A stretch of DNA of 64,000 bases. Source: Phycisphaerales bacterium (lineage in GTDB: Bacteria > Planctomycetota > Phycisphaerae > Phycisphaerales > UBA1924). Within the stretch, counting starts at the first letter, position 1. Each line of letters opens with the position of its first letter. A program made the translations under genes and the position numbers. The DNA lies in the NCBI GenBank assembly GCA_023382935.1, contig JAHDXL010000005.1, positions 142,649-206,648 of the forward strand, in the 5' to 3' direction. Shown here in pieces: positions 33,704 through 41,281 of the stretch. The notes under the pieces are model-generated. The model did not search any database. It saw only the letters and a list, made by a program, of their open reading frames with translations, and was not told the DNA's origin.

Positions 33704-35251
33704 ATGGAACGACTCAAGGAGATGCAACTGGCGTTGTGGCGAGAAGCCTGTCGGCACATCGACCTGTCGGACTCGATCTCCGATCTGCACGCAGTTATCA
33801 GGCCGTTTGTCCGCATCGAGGCGATGTGGATCTTCGCCCTGCACCAGTCGCGCTGTGTGCTCGTCGGCGTGGCCGGGTCGGCGCAGGGGGCATCCGGTCG
33901 CGTGATCTGCGATGGCGAGGGTGCGCAATCGCTCAGGAGGTTCACTGCTCGAGGCGGGCTGTGCCTGTTCAACCCCCGGCGCCCGGGTCGAAGCCTGCTT
34001 CGTCCTTTGGAATCGTGTCTGGGCGAGCAGTCGGTGGTGTGCGGGGCGCTGCAACGCGCCGGGGCGGAGGGGGTGGTGGCCTGGCGGCTTGCGGATGGCG
34101 TGGAGTTGGATGAGCGTACCTCAACTCTGCTGGCGGCGACGCTGGAGCCGCTGGCGGTGGCGCTGGACACCTCGAACCGGTTTCACGAATTGGAAGACCT
34201 GAGGCGGGCGGCAGAGGCCGAGCGTCAGGCGGCGTTGCGGCGACTGGGTCGTCAGTCGCTGCACGAACCGATCGTGGGAGCGCAGGCCGGGCTGGCGGGA
34301 GTGATGGAGAGGGTGCGCGTGGTGGCCCAGTCGGACCTTCCGGTGCTGATCCTGGGCGAGACTGGTTCGGGGAAGGAAGTGATTGCGCGGGCGATTCACG
34401 ATTCGTCGCGAAGGCACGAGGGCCCATTCGTGCGAGTCAACTGCGGGGCCATTCCGCCAGACCTGATCGACTCCCAGTTGTTCGGACACGAGCGGGGCTC
34501 GTTCACCGGCGCGGTCGAGCAGCGGCAGGGCTGGTTCGAGCGGGCACATGGGGGCACGCTGTTTCTCGACGAAGTCGGCGAACTGACTCTGGCAGCCCAG
34601 GTGCGGCTCCTGCGCGTTCTGCAGGATTCAACGCTGGAGCGGGTGGGCGGGCAGGAGTCCATCCGCGTGGATTGCCGCATCGTGGCCGCGACGCATCGCG
34701 ACCTTACGGAGATGGTGCGTCTGCGGACGTTTCGCGAAGACCTGTGGTATCGGCTGGCGGTCTTTCCGCTGCTGCTGCCGCCGCTGCGTGAGCGCCACGA
34801 GGATCTGCCTGAACTCGTGAGGCACTTTGCTCATCGCGCCAGTCTTCGTTTTGGATTGCCGGAGTTTGAAGTGACGGAATCCGACCTTGCGATGCTGCGG
34901 GCCTATCCGTGGCCCGGGAACATCCGCGAACTGGCGGCCGTCATCGATCGCGCGGCACTGCTGGGGCAGGATGGGCGGCTGGCGCTGCTCGCGGCGATGG
35001 GACTCAACGCGCCGCTCCACCCGGTTCCGTCGTCGACGCAACGGCCGCCGGCGGCGCAGGCACCGGGCTCGCTCAACGACGTCATCCGGGCGGCCATGGA
35101 GTCGGCGCTGCGGTGCTGCCACGGCAAGGTCGAGGGTCCCGGCGGCGCAGCCGAACTGTTGAAGGTGAATCCAAACACGCTTCGATCGAAGATGCGCAAG
35201 CACGGGGTCCGGGCGCAGTCATTCACCCGAGAAGGCGCGGTCAGGGACTGA
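33704..35251 (+). CDS. Sigma54-dependent transcriptional activator (GAF-AAA-Fis)
   Basis: 515 residues. Residues ~1-160 look like a GAF sensor domain. The AAA+ core follows: Walker A GETGSGKE at 218-225, the sigma54-contact loop GSFTGA at 265-270 (the common Ser variant of GAFTGA), Walker B TLFLDE at 285-290, then TFREDLWYRLAVFPL and YPWPGNIREL. A Fis-type helix-turn-helix closes the protein (AAELLKVNPNTLRSKMRKHG). No receiver domain, so it probably senses a small ligand through GAF, as NorR-type activators do. Divergent from the cysteine dioxygenase/sulfate operon and probably its regulator. Confidence 0.9.
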   Translation: MERLKEMQLALWREACRHIDLSDSISDLHAVIRPFVRIEAMWIFALHQSRCVLVGVAGSAQGASGRVICDGEGAQSLRRFTARGGLCLFNPRRPGRSLLRPLESCLGEQSVVCGALQRAGAEGVVAWRLADGVELDERTSTLLAATLEPLAVALDTSNRFHELEDLRRAAEAERQAALRRLGRQSLHEPIVGAQAGLAGVMERVRVVAQSDLPVLILGETGSGKEVIARAIHDSSRRHEGPFVRVNCGAIPPDLIDSQLFGHERGSFTGAVEQRQGWFERAHGGTLFLDEVGELTLAAQVRLLRVLQDSTLERVGGQESIRVDCRIVAATHRDLTEMVRLRTFREDLWYRLAVFPLLLPPLRERHEDLPELVRHFAHRASLRFGLPEFEVTESDLAMLRAYPWPGNIRELAAVIDRAALLGQDGRLALLAAMGLNAPLHPVPSSTQRPPAAQAPGSLNDVIRAAMESALRCCHGKVEGPGGAAELLKVNPNTLRSKMRKHGVRAQSFTREGAVRD

Positions 35252-35278
35252 GCACTCAGGCACTTGGGGACGACGCGA

Positions 35279-35659
35279 TCATCGGTGAACCGGCGTCAGG
35301 TGTGCTTGGAGCAGCGAGAGCAGAGTTGCCGAATCGATGGGCTTCTGGAGCACACCGGCCACGCCGATGGCTTCCGCATCGATGTGTCGGTTCATCATTT
35401 CCCCGACGCTGCTGAGCAGGTAGACCGGCGTCTGGATTCCACTGGCGTGCAGATCACGGATGAAGGACAGCCCCGAGTCGACTTCTTCCATCATCAGGTC
35501 GACGATGATCAGGTCCGGGTGTGAGCGTGAGCAGGCGATCAGGCCATCCTCGCCGGAGGCTGCCCCGATCATCTCGTAGCCGTGGGCTTCCAGGATCTCA
35601 CGGACGGCGGCGCGCCACTCGGCTTCGTCATCGATGAAGAGAACGCGGTTGGCAGTCAT
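35279..35659 (-). CDS. Stand-alone response regulator receiver protein
   Basis: 126 residues, only a receiver domain. Acidic pair D10-D11 (FIDDEAEW), phospho-acceptor D54 (IIVDLMM), Ser in the YLLSS switch region and conserved K106 (LQKPIDS) are all present, so phosphorylation should work. No output domain. Its ATG overlaps the stop of the HoxU-like gene (ATGA), making it a translationally coupled member of the diaphorase operon. No histidine kinase is adjacent; the nearest is at 41282-42904. Confidence 0.88.
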   Translation of the reverse strand: MTANRVLFIDDEAEWRAAVREILEAHGYEMIGAASGEDGLIACSRSHPDLIIVDLMMEEVDSGLSFIRDLHASGIQTPVYLLSSVGEMMNRHIDAEAIGVAGVLQKPIDSATLLSLLQAHLTPVHR

Positions 35660-36276
35660 GGTTTACCTCTTGTGCTCTGGTCCAATCGGAGTGCGCCGGT
35701 TGGGCACGCGGCGACGATCGCGCCAAGACAGGCGTTGTCGATCTGGACCTGATCGTCCATCCAGAGACGCCTGCCCTCCCCGCGCCCGATAACCCGGACG
35801 AACCCAGCGGCGCCGGCCGCATCGGCGGCACGCTCGCATCGGCCGCACATGATGCAGCGGGCGTGATCGATCACGATCTGTCCAGGCCCGCGCTCGATGG
35901 GAAGGCAGGCTTGGGCGCGGGCAAATGCGCTCTCTTGCACGCCCATTCGCGCCGCCTCAGCGTCGAGTTCGGTTGTGCCATGGTCTTTCCCGCACTGTGC
36001 GAGGAGAATCTCCAAGAGCGTGCGGCGCAGCGTACGCAGTTCGGGCGTGTCGAACTCGACGCGCATGCCCTCGGCCAGCGGTTCGATGCAGGTGGCACGC
36101 GGGCGTCCGTTGATCAAGCCGGTGCACAGCCGGCAGCGACCGCCGCCGGTCTTGAAGCAACCGCGGCAGAGGTGGGGGATGGAGAGGCCGGCGGACTCGG
36201 CCCCTTCAAGCACGGTCATGCCGCGCGAGCCGGAGAGACGGCGGTCATCCAGCGTCCAGGACAGCGCACCTGACAT
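35656..36276 (-). CDS. HoxU/NuoG-like iron-sulfur protein with reduced cluster set
   Basis: 206 residues. The N-terminal [2Fe-2S] domain is intact: Cys37, Cys48, Cys51, Cys63 (HLCRGC, GRCRLC, ATCIEPL). The His-Cys cluster that normally follows is missing: only Cys95 and His99 remain in LLAQCGKDHG. The ferredoxin part keeps Cys141/144/147 (ARCIMCGRC) and Cys191 before Pro (AACPTGAL), enough for one [4Fe-4S], but the second cluster is gone (only Cys183 remains). HoxU-type proteins carry electrons between the FMN subunit and hydrogenase or formate dehydrogenase. It starts four bases after the HoxF-like gene stop. Confidence 0.75.
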   Translation of the reverse strand: MSGALSWTLDDRRLSGSRGMTVLEGAESAGLSIPHLCRGCFKTGGGRCRLCTGLINGRPRATCIEPLAEGMRVEFDTPELRTLRRTLLEILLAQCGKDHGTTELDAEAARMGVQESAFARAQACLPIERGPGQIVIDHARCIMCGRCERAADAAGAAGFVRVIGRGEGRRLWMDDQVQIDNACLGAIVAACPTGALRLDQSTRGKP

Positions 36277-36279
36277 GGC

Positions 36280-38157
36280 TCAGTCTCCTGCCGCATGGGC
36301 GGGCTTGTCGGCCCCCCTGGGCTTGGCCTCGATGTGTGACCGGGCAACGGCCCGCTGTCCGCGGGCACGCGACTCGAACAGCGAGCGATGATCTTCCAAT
36401 GCCTGGGAGAGGAACTTGCCGGCCGCCTTGCCGAGCACGCACAGACTGCCGGTGCGCAATGCTTCTGCCAGGCGATGCAACTGATCGAGTTCGGCCCGAC
36501 ATGCGGTTCCTTCTGCGAAGCGGTCAAGCATCTCGCGGACCAACGGCAGCCCGCCGCGGCAGGGAACGCAGGCCCCGCATTGCTCAGCATGAAGTGCTTG
36601 CGCATACGAGGCGATGATGGCCAGCGGGTCGCGGGCGCGGGCGAAGCACTGTATCGAGCCCGTGGTCGCCACGTGCTCGTAGCCGATGCGATGCGCGAAC
36701 TCGGCCTCGGTGGTCAGGCGCGGCGACTGCCCGCTCAGGAGCACGAATCCGGTGTTTTCGGCTCCGGCCAGTTCGAGCACGGAGCGGATGCTGATGCCAA
36801 ACGGAACTTCGTAGACGCCGGGGCGCCGGCAGTCGCCCGAAACGCAGAGCAGTTTGGTGCCGGCGCTCTGGGACGTGCCACACTCGCAGAACGATCCGGA
36901 TCCCTCGTCGAGAATCTTGCTTACGCAGCAGAGGGTCTCGGCGCAGTTGGTGGCGGTGGGGTGCCCGAGGTACCCGCACGAGGTGGGATATGGCGGGCGC
37001 GGATGGACAGCGCCGGCTCGCCCTTCGCACGCAGCGATGATGCTGGTCTCTTCGCCGAGAACGTGCGGATGCGCGCCGAGGCGCACTTGGATTTCAAAGT
37101 CAAAACCGCGCTTGCCGCAGATGTCTTGCCCCAGCAGTCCGTCTTCGGCGCGCTTGGCCAGCAGAGCCTCGAGGAAGGTGACGAGATAGGCGTACTCTTC
37201 ACGGATGTACAACAGCCCGAGCCGGGCGCCCACGGCGTAGCCGGCGATGGTCATGCCGGCGAACACGCGCTCGGCGCACTCAGTCAGCATGACGCGATCA
37301 CGGAACGAGCCCGGCTCGGGGTCGCAGGCGATGCACACCACGTATCGTTCATCCACTTCCATGATGCGGTCAAACTCGCGCGAGTAGTCGCGCCCGATGG
37401 CGGCCTCCTGCCCCCAGAGCGACTCGACGCGCTCCGCACACGCGGCCCGCACGAATCCCCACTTCACGCCTGTCGGCAGGCTGTCAATGCCGCGGCCGCG
37501 CAGGCGCGCGGTCTTGACCGCGCGCATCACCTCGGCGGGAGTCATGCGCACGGCCTTACGCAGGGCTTCGCCACGCGCCATCGGGCGGAATATCACCGGT
37601 CCCACCTGGCGGACATGGTTGTGCACGGCGCTGTGCACGAGCGGATGAGCGTTGTTGCCGTCGCCCAGGGACGTGATGAGTCCTGAAGCGGGTCGGCCCT
37701 CGCGCAGGTGCGTCCCGATGACGTGTGCTTCCCGTTCGCCGACTTCAGGGATCACCACGTCGTCCACAAGGACGACCGGTCCCTGATCTGCCAGGCCCAT
37801 GTCGCCGGAGGGTTGAACGCGGAAGTGCGCGTCGTCGTCGGACCCGGGCGCGCTTTCGAGGTGTTCACGCAGAATTGTGATGACTGCCCGTGAGCCGCGC
37901 AGACGCGAAACCGCATCGTCACTGACCTGTACCAGGGTGCATCCTCGCGGATGATCGTGAAAGCGGTCGAAGAAGTGGACGGCTTCGATCACGTCTGCCG
38001 TGGACAGTCCGAGCCGGTCGGCAATGCCGGCCGCATGCGGCGCCGAGACTTGACCCTCGCGCCGGGCCACGTCGTGCAGGATGTCGAGCAGTCGGTGTCG
38101 ATCGTCGCTGTGAGCGCGACATTCGCGAACGATCAGGTCGTCAAGTCGGCTGGTCAT
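36280..38157 (-). CDS. HoxF-like NADH-binding diaphorase subunit (NuoE-NuoF fusion)
   Basis: 625 residues from the ATG at 38157, with AAGGGGG upstream. Residues 1-135 resemble NuoE, but its [2Fe-2S] cysteines are absent (GCTLVQVSDDA, RVQPSGDMGLADQGPVVLVDD). Residues ~215-450 are the FMN/NADH domain with altered motifs: LRGRGIDSLPTGVKW and ACDPEPGSFRDR for the flavin/nucleotide site, GEETSIIAACEGRAG downstream. A SLBB region (GVYEVPFGISIRSV) follows. The C-terminal [4Fe-4S] ligands are complete: Cys527, 530, 533 (EQCGACVPCR) and Cys573. Predicted to oxidise NADH and pass electrons to the HoxU-like protein. No hydrogenase or dehydrogenase partner is in the window. Confidence 0.82.
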   Translation of the reverse strand: MTSRLDDLIVRECRAHSDDRHRLLDILHDVARREGQVSAPHAAGIADRLGLSTADVIEAVHFFDRFHDHPRGCTLVQVSDDAVSRLRGSRAVITILREHLESAPGSDDDAHFRVQPSGDMGLADQGPVVLVDDVVIPEVGEREAHVIGTHLREGRPASGLITSLGDGNNAHPLVHSAVHNHVRQVGPVIFRPMARGEALRKAVRMTPAEVMRAVKTARLRGRGIDSLPTGVKWGFVRAACAERVESLWGQEAAIGRDYSREFDRIMEVDERYVVCIACDPEPGSFRDRVMLTECAERVFAGMTIAGYAVGARLGLLYIREEYAYLVTFLEALLAKRAEDGLLGQDICGKRGFDFEIQVRLGAHPHVLGEETSIIAACEGRAGAVHPRPPYPTSCGYLGHPTATNCAETLCCVSKILDEGSGSFCECGTSQSAGTKLLCVSGDCRRPGVYEVPFGISIRSVLELAGAENTGFVLLSGQSPRLTTEAEFAHRIGYEHVATTGSIQCFARARDPLAIIASYAQALHAEQCGACVPCRGGLPLVREMLDRFAEGTACRAELDQLHRLAEALRTGSLCVLGKAAGKFLSQALEDHRSLFESRARGQRAVARSHIEAKPRGADKPAHAAGD

Positions 38158-38236
38158 GGTGAGCCCCCTTTGCGGGATGGCAAGCCACGCCGCGCATGGC
38201 GGACGGAGACATGCCGACGAAGTTGGCGCTCGCACG

Positions 38237-38257
38237 GCGAACCGTTTGGCGGTTCGC
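38237..38257. promoter_or_regulatory. Inverted repeat between the FixJ-type regulator and the diaphorase genes
   Basis: GCGAACCG (38237-38244), TTTGG, CGGTTCGC (38250-38257): perfect 8-base arms. It lies 80 bases ahead of the HoxF-like start codon, in the 210-base gap after the FixJ-type regulator gene. No T run on either side, so an operator is more likely than a terminator. Confidence 0.45.
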
Positions 38258-38367
38258 AGGGATCAGTCGTTTTCGCAGGGGCGGCATGTCTGGGCCTCCG
38301 CACAGATGAGCGGCGCCTTGCACACCTCCAGGTTACTGTGCCGCAGTCCTCTCAGACGAGCGCCTCA

Positions 38368-39057
38368 CTACGCATTGTCTTGAGTGATTATCGGTAACTG
38401 CGTAGAGGGCTCGGTGCCATATACGAGACGATACAGATCAGGCAGGCAGGTCGCCCCCATTTTGTGGATGATGTGAGATCGGTGCACGTCGACCGTGCGA
38501 GCGCTGATGGACAGGATGTCGGCGATACCCTTCGAGGACTTGCCCTGCAAGACCAGTTCGAGCACCTCGCGCTCTCGCGCGGAGAGCGTGGCCAGTCGGC
38601 GGGCGCCTTCCCTGGCCTTGGAACGCCTCTGGCGGCGCTCGGTGTCCAGGGCAATGGCCGTGCGCACCACGCGCAGCAGGTCGTGTTCGCAGACTGGCTT
38701 GGACATGAAGTCAACGGCACCCGCGCGCATCGCCTGTACCGCGGCCGGCACCTCCGCATAGGCAGTCACGAAGATGATCGGCAGGTCGTCGCCCCGCGAG
38801 GCCAGTTCAGCCTGCAACTCCAGGCCGTCCATGCCGGGCATGCGCAGATCGAGCACGAGACAGCCGGGCTGCGCGGGCACGCGCGCCGCGAGGAAGTCGC
38901 GCGCATTGCTGAACGTCGCGGTGTCAAGATCGATTGACTCGACCATCGCTCGCAGCCGGTCGCGATCATCGGCCCGATCGTCGACGATGTACACCGTCGG
39001 ACCTGAGTCCGAGCCCGATCCGCACGTCCGCCGGCGAAAGACCGCCGTGGCCCGCAT
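38368..39057 (-). CDS. FixJ-family two-component response regulator
   Basis: 229 residues from the ATG at 39057; a TTG at 39075 is an alternative. Receiver domain (residues 21-135) with Asp pair in YIVDDRAD, phospho-acceptor D70 (LVLDLRMPGMDGLEL) and K120 (FMSKP), followed by a LuxR-type helix-turn-helix (LSAREREVLELVLQGKSSKGIADILSIS up to VDVHRSHIIHKMG). DNA-binding transcription factor activated by phosphorylation. It is upstream of and co-directional with the diaphorase pair, so it likely controls it. The cognate kinase is not adjacent. Confidence 0.9.
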   Translation of the reverse strand: MRATAVFRRRTCGSGSDSGPTVYIVDDRADDRDRLRAMVESIDLDTATFSNARDFLAARVPAQPGCLVLDLRMPGMDGLELQAELASRGDDLPIIFVTAYAEVPAAVQAMRAGAVDFMSKPVCEHDLLRVVRTAIALDTERRQRRSKAREGARRLATLSAREREVLELVLQGKSSKGIADILSISARTVDVHRSHIIHKMGATCLPDLYRLVYGTEPSTQLPIITQDNA

Positions 39058-39301
39058 GATGCACCTGACTTTCAAACAAAGTGCTCGGACCGGGCGACGC
39101 AGTGGGGGTGCGGATCGTCGGTCCGATGCACCAGCCTTCCCCCCAGAGCATCCGTGTCGGCAGGCCGGTTTCCGCTGTAGGGTTCGAATGCTCTACGTCA
39201 TTCTACGCGCCAACGCACCGCCGAAAAGCAAATTCGGCGTAGTCCGAGCCGTATCCGCCCTTGCAGTGCGAATGCCTCGGGAGCGTTCGCGAAGTCTTGT
39301 G

Positions 39302-39487
39302 TCACCTGCCCGGCCATCCGGGCAGCACGAAGCGCCCGTCGCGCTGGATCACGATGCCGTCGGCCTCGATGACGCCGCGCGATCTGCTCGCGCGGGGGGG
39401 CAGATCGCACATCAGATCGCCCGCACGCACGCCGATGCAGTGGGTGACAGGCATGCGGGCCAGTTGCTCAAGGCATCGTTCGCTCAT
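39302..39487 (-). CDS. Small hypothetical protein
   Basis: 61 residues: MSERCLEQLARMPVTHCIGV at the N-terminus, then DLPPRASRSRGVIEADGIVI and a C-terminal RFVLPGWPGR. AAGGGG lies seven bases before the ATG and the composition is not that of a random frame. It has no recognised domain, signal or membrane segment. Divergent from the O-methyltransferase gene. It may be a real small protein or a chance frame. Confidence 0.4.
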   Translation of the reverse strand: MSERCLEQLARMPVTHCIGVRAGDLMCDLPPRASRSRGVIEADGIVIQRDGRFVLPGWPGR

Positions 39488-39609
39488 GCGTGCCCCTTCG
39501 CGGGCGAGTTGCCGACGCCGCATCGTGCGTGCGCGGGGATCAGGTCGATCTCGAAGATATCATGCTCAAGCCCGTGACGCACGACACCTGCAGTCCCGAG
39601 GAGTCTGGC

Positions 39610-40263
39610 ATGAGCGACGCAATGTGGCTGCGTGTGGACGAGTTTGTCAACCGGACCATCGTTCACGAGGACGAGCCTCTGAAGTCCGCGGTGCGTGACA
39701 GCGCGGCTGCTGGACTTCCGGCCATCCAGGTCGCGCCCAACCAGGGCAAACTGCTCCAGTTGCTCGCGCAGGCGGTGGGGGCGCGGCGCATCCTCGAGAT
39801 CGGCACGCTGGGCGGCTACAGCACCATCTGGCTCGCCGGCGCCCTGCCGGCCGACGGCGAACTGGTTTCGCTTGAGATCGATACCAAGCACGCGCGGGTC
39901 GCGCGGGCGAATGTGGATCGGTCGGGTCAGGGCGGGCGTGTGAAGATCATCGTGGGCCCGGCGATCGTGAGCATGGCGAGCCTCGCCCCGCCTTTTGACT
40001 TTGTGTTCATCGACGCGGACAAGGAGAACATTCCCGCGTATTTCGATCGGTCGGTCGCGTTGTCGCGCCCGGGCGGGGTGATCGTGGTGGACAATGTCGT
40101 GCGCGACGGAAGAGTGGCCGACGAGTCGTGCGCCGACCCGGCGGTACTCGGCGTGCGGCGCCTGCACGAGATGATCTGCCGCGATCCGCGCGTGTCGGCG
40201 ACGACCATTCAGACCGTCGGGGTGAAGGGGTATGACGGACTGCTGATCGCGCTGGTGAAGTAG
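39610..40263 (+). CDS. Class I SAM-dependent O-methyltransferase
   Basis: 217 residues from the ATG at 39610, which has GAGGAG six bases upstream; an ATG at 39562 is possible but less well placed. Caffeoyl-CoA/catechol O-methyltransferase family: SAM motif ILEIGTLGGYSTIWLAGAL, acidic loop SLEIDTKHA, metal-binding FIDADKENIPAYF and DNVVRDG, and C-terminal GYDGLLIALV. Methylates a hydroxyl on a small aromatic or similar acceptor with a divalent cation; the acceptor is unknown. Cytoplasmic. Confidence 0.9.
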   Translation: MSDAMWLRVDEFVNRTIVHEDEPLKSAVRDSAAAGLPAIQVAPNQGKLLQLLAQAVGARRILEIGTLGGYSTIWLAGALPADGELVSLEIDTKHARVARANVDRSGQGGRVKIIVGPAIVSMASLAPPFDFVFIDADKENIPAYFDRSVALSRPGGVIVVDNVVRDGRVADESCADPAVLGVRRLHEMICRDPRVSATTIQTVGVKGYDGLLIALVK

Positions 40264-40288
40264 CCCAGGAGGTGTGGATCAGGACGTG

Positions 40289-40326
40289 AAAAAGGCCCGG
40301 GCGATGCGTGTGAACCCGCCCGGGCC
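40289..40326 (-). terminator. Rho-independent terminator of the PEP-CTERM gene
   Basis: GGCCCGGGCG and CGCCCGGGCC (40294-40326, read on the minus strand) form a 10-bp stem, followed by five T (complement of 40289-40293). It begins 23 bases past the stop codon at 40349. Confidence 0.85.
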
Positions 40327-40348
40327 GGTCCCGCTCATGGTGAAATTG

Positions 40349-41041
40349 TTAGCGGCGACGACGGCTGGCGATCAGAGCCAGCCCGAGAATCGCGAGCGTG
40401 GAGGGCGCGGGGATGACGCAAGCGGCGTCGCCGCTGGTCGCACCCGTGGCTGCGATGCTGCCGGACACCGAGGCCGTCTGTGGGAATGTGATCTCCCATG
40501 TGACGCGGTTGAGAACATGCCTTAGCACGTTGTCTGTGGCGCCGGTTGAGTGCGTACTCGTCCACGCTCCGGGCTTCCCCTTCACGGGCGTCAAGGTCCA
40601 ACCGTGGAGCAGTTCGTCGTCAGGATCATCCGCGGATTGTGACTTGAGCGTGAATGTCCAGGTGCCGTCGTCTTCCCGCCGCATGGTGGCGTCATACGTT
40701 CTGGTGCGTGTCGCGCGCATCACGTCGAGCGCCGAGCCGCCGATCCATGTGAACTCGTCCACCTGGTTCATCCATCCGTTGAGCCCCACGCATGCGTCAC
40801 CGATCACGGTGCCCGCCGCGATCGAATAACTGATGTTGCCCGGGGAGAGGTTGAACGGCATGAAAAAGCGCGCGTCTTGAGGACCAAGCAGGTTCGAGAG
40901 AGCCCAAGTGTCTTCATACATTGCTCCCATCATGATCTGCAGCGGAATCAGGTTCTCGAACTCATCGTCTCCAAGTGACACGTTGGCGCCGAGAGTGATC
41001 GCGCTCAGCACAACCAGACTCTTTGCGCTGTTCAGGTTCAT
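40349..41041 (-). CDS. PEP-CTERM sorting-domain secreted protein
   Basis: 230 residues from the ATG at 41041, with AGGAGG eight bases upstream. A signal-like start (SLVVLSAITLGANVSLG) leads into a body without recognised domain (MMGAMYEDTWALSNLLGPQD, FTLKSQSADDPDDELLHGW). The C-terminus VIPAPSTLAILGLALIASRRRR is a PEP-CTERM signal for exosortase processing. Surface or extracellular protein of unknown role; a terminator follows. Confidence 0.85.
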   Translation of the reverse strand: MNLNSAKSLVVLSAITLGANVSLGDDEFENLIPLQIMMGAMYEDTWALSNLLGPQDARFFMPFNLSPGNISYSIAAGTVIGDACVGLNGWMNQVDEFTWIGGSALDVMRATRTRTYDATMRREDDGTWTFTLKSQSADDPDDELLHGWTLTPVKGKPGAWTSTHSTGATDNVLRHVLNRVTWEITFPQTASVSGSIAATGATSGDAACVIPAPSTLAILGLALIASRRRR

Positions 41042-41281
41042 CGTCCTACCTCCTGCCCGCATCTCGGCGGGCTTTCGGGCATGTCCATCTCGCGGGCGGC
41101 GCTCGTGCGCCTCTTTCCGTTTCCCGTGCCGCGTGGTGCACATGTCTGATAGATTCCTGCCAAAGAGGTCCGGTTCTCTCATCTACAGGTTGGTTGTCGG
41201 TGCGAAATGAGGCACTGTCCTGAGCAGACGCCCAAGTCGAACAGGTCAGGGGCACTCAAAGGCCGCCCGATCGCATTCCCG

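Noticed and set aside
36388-37686. 432-residue plus-strand open frame opposite the HoxF-like gene
   Set aside because: Antisense to a clearly conserved gene with cluster motifs; translation is low-complexity A/G/E/R without recognisable motif or ribosome site.
39170-39200. GGTTCGAATGC resembling a tRNA T-loop
   Set aside because: No matching acceptor, D or anticodon stems could be folded around it, and the expected 3' stem is absent.
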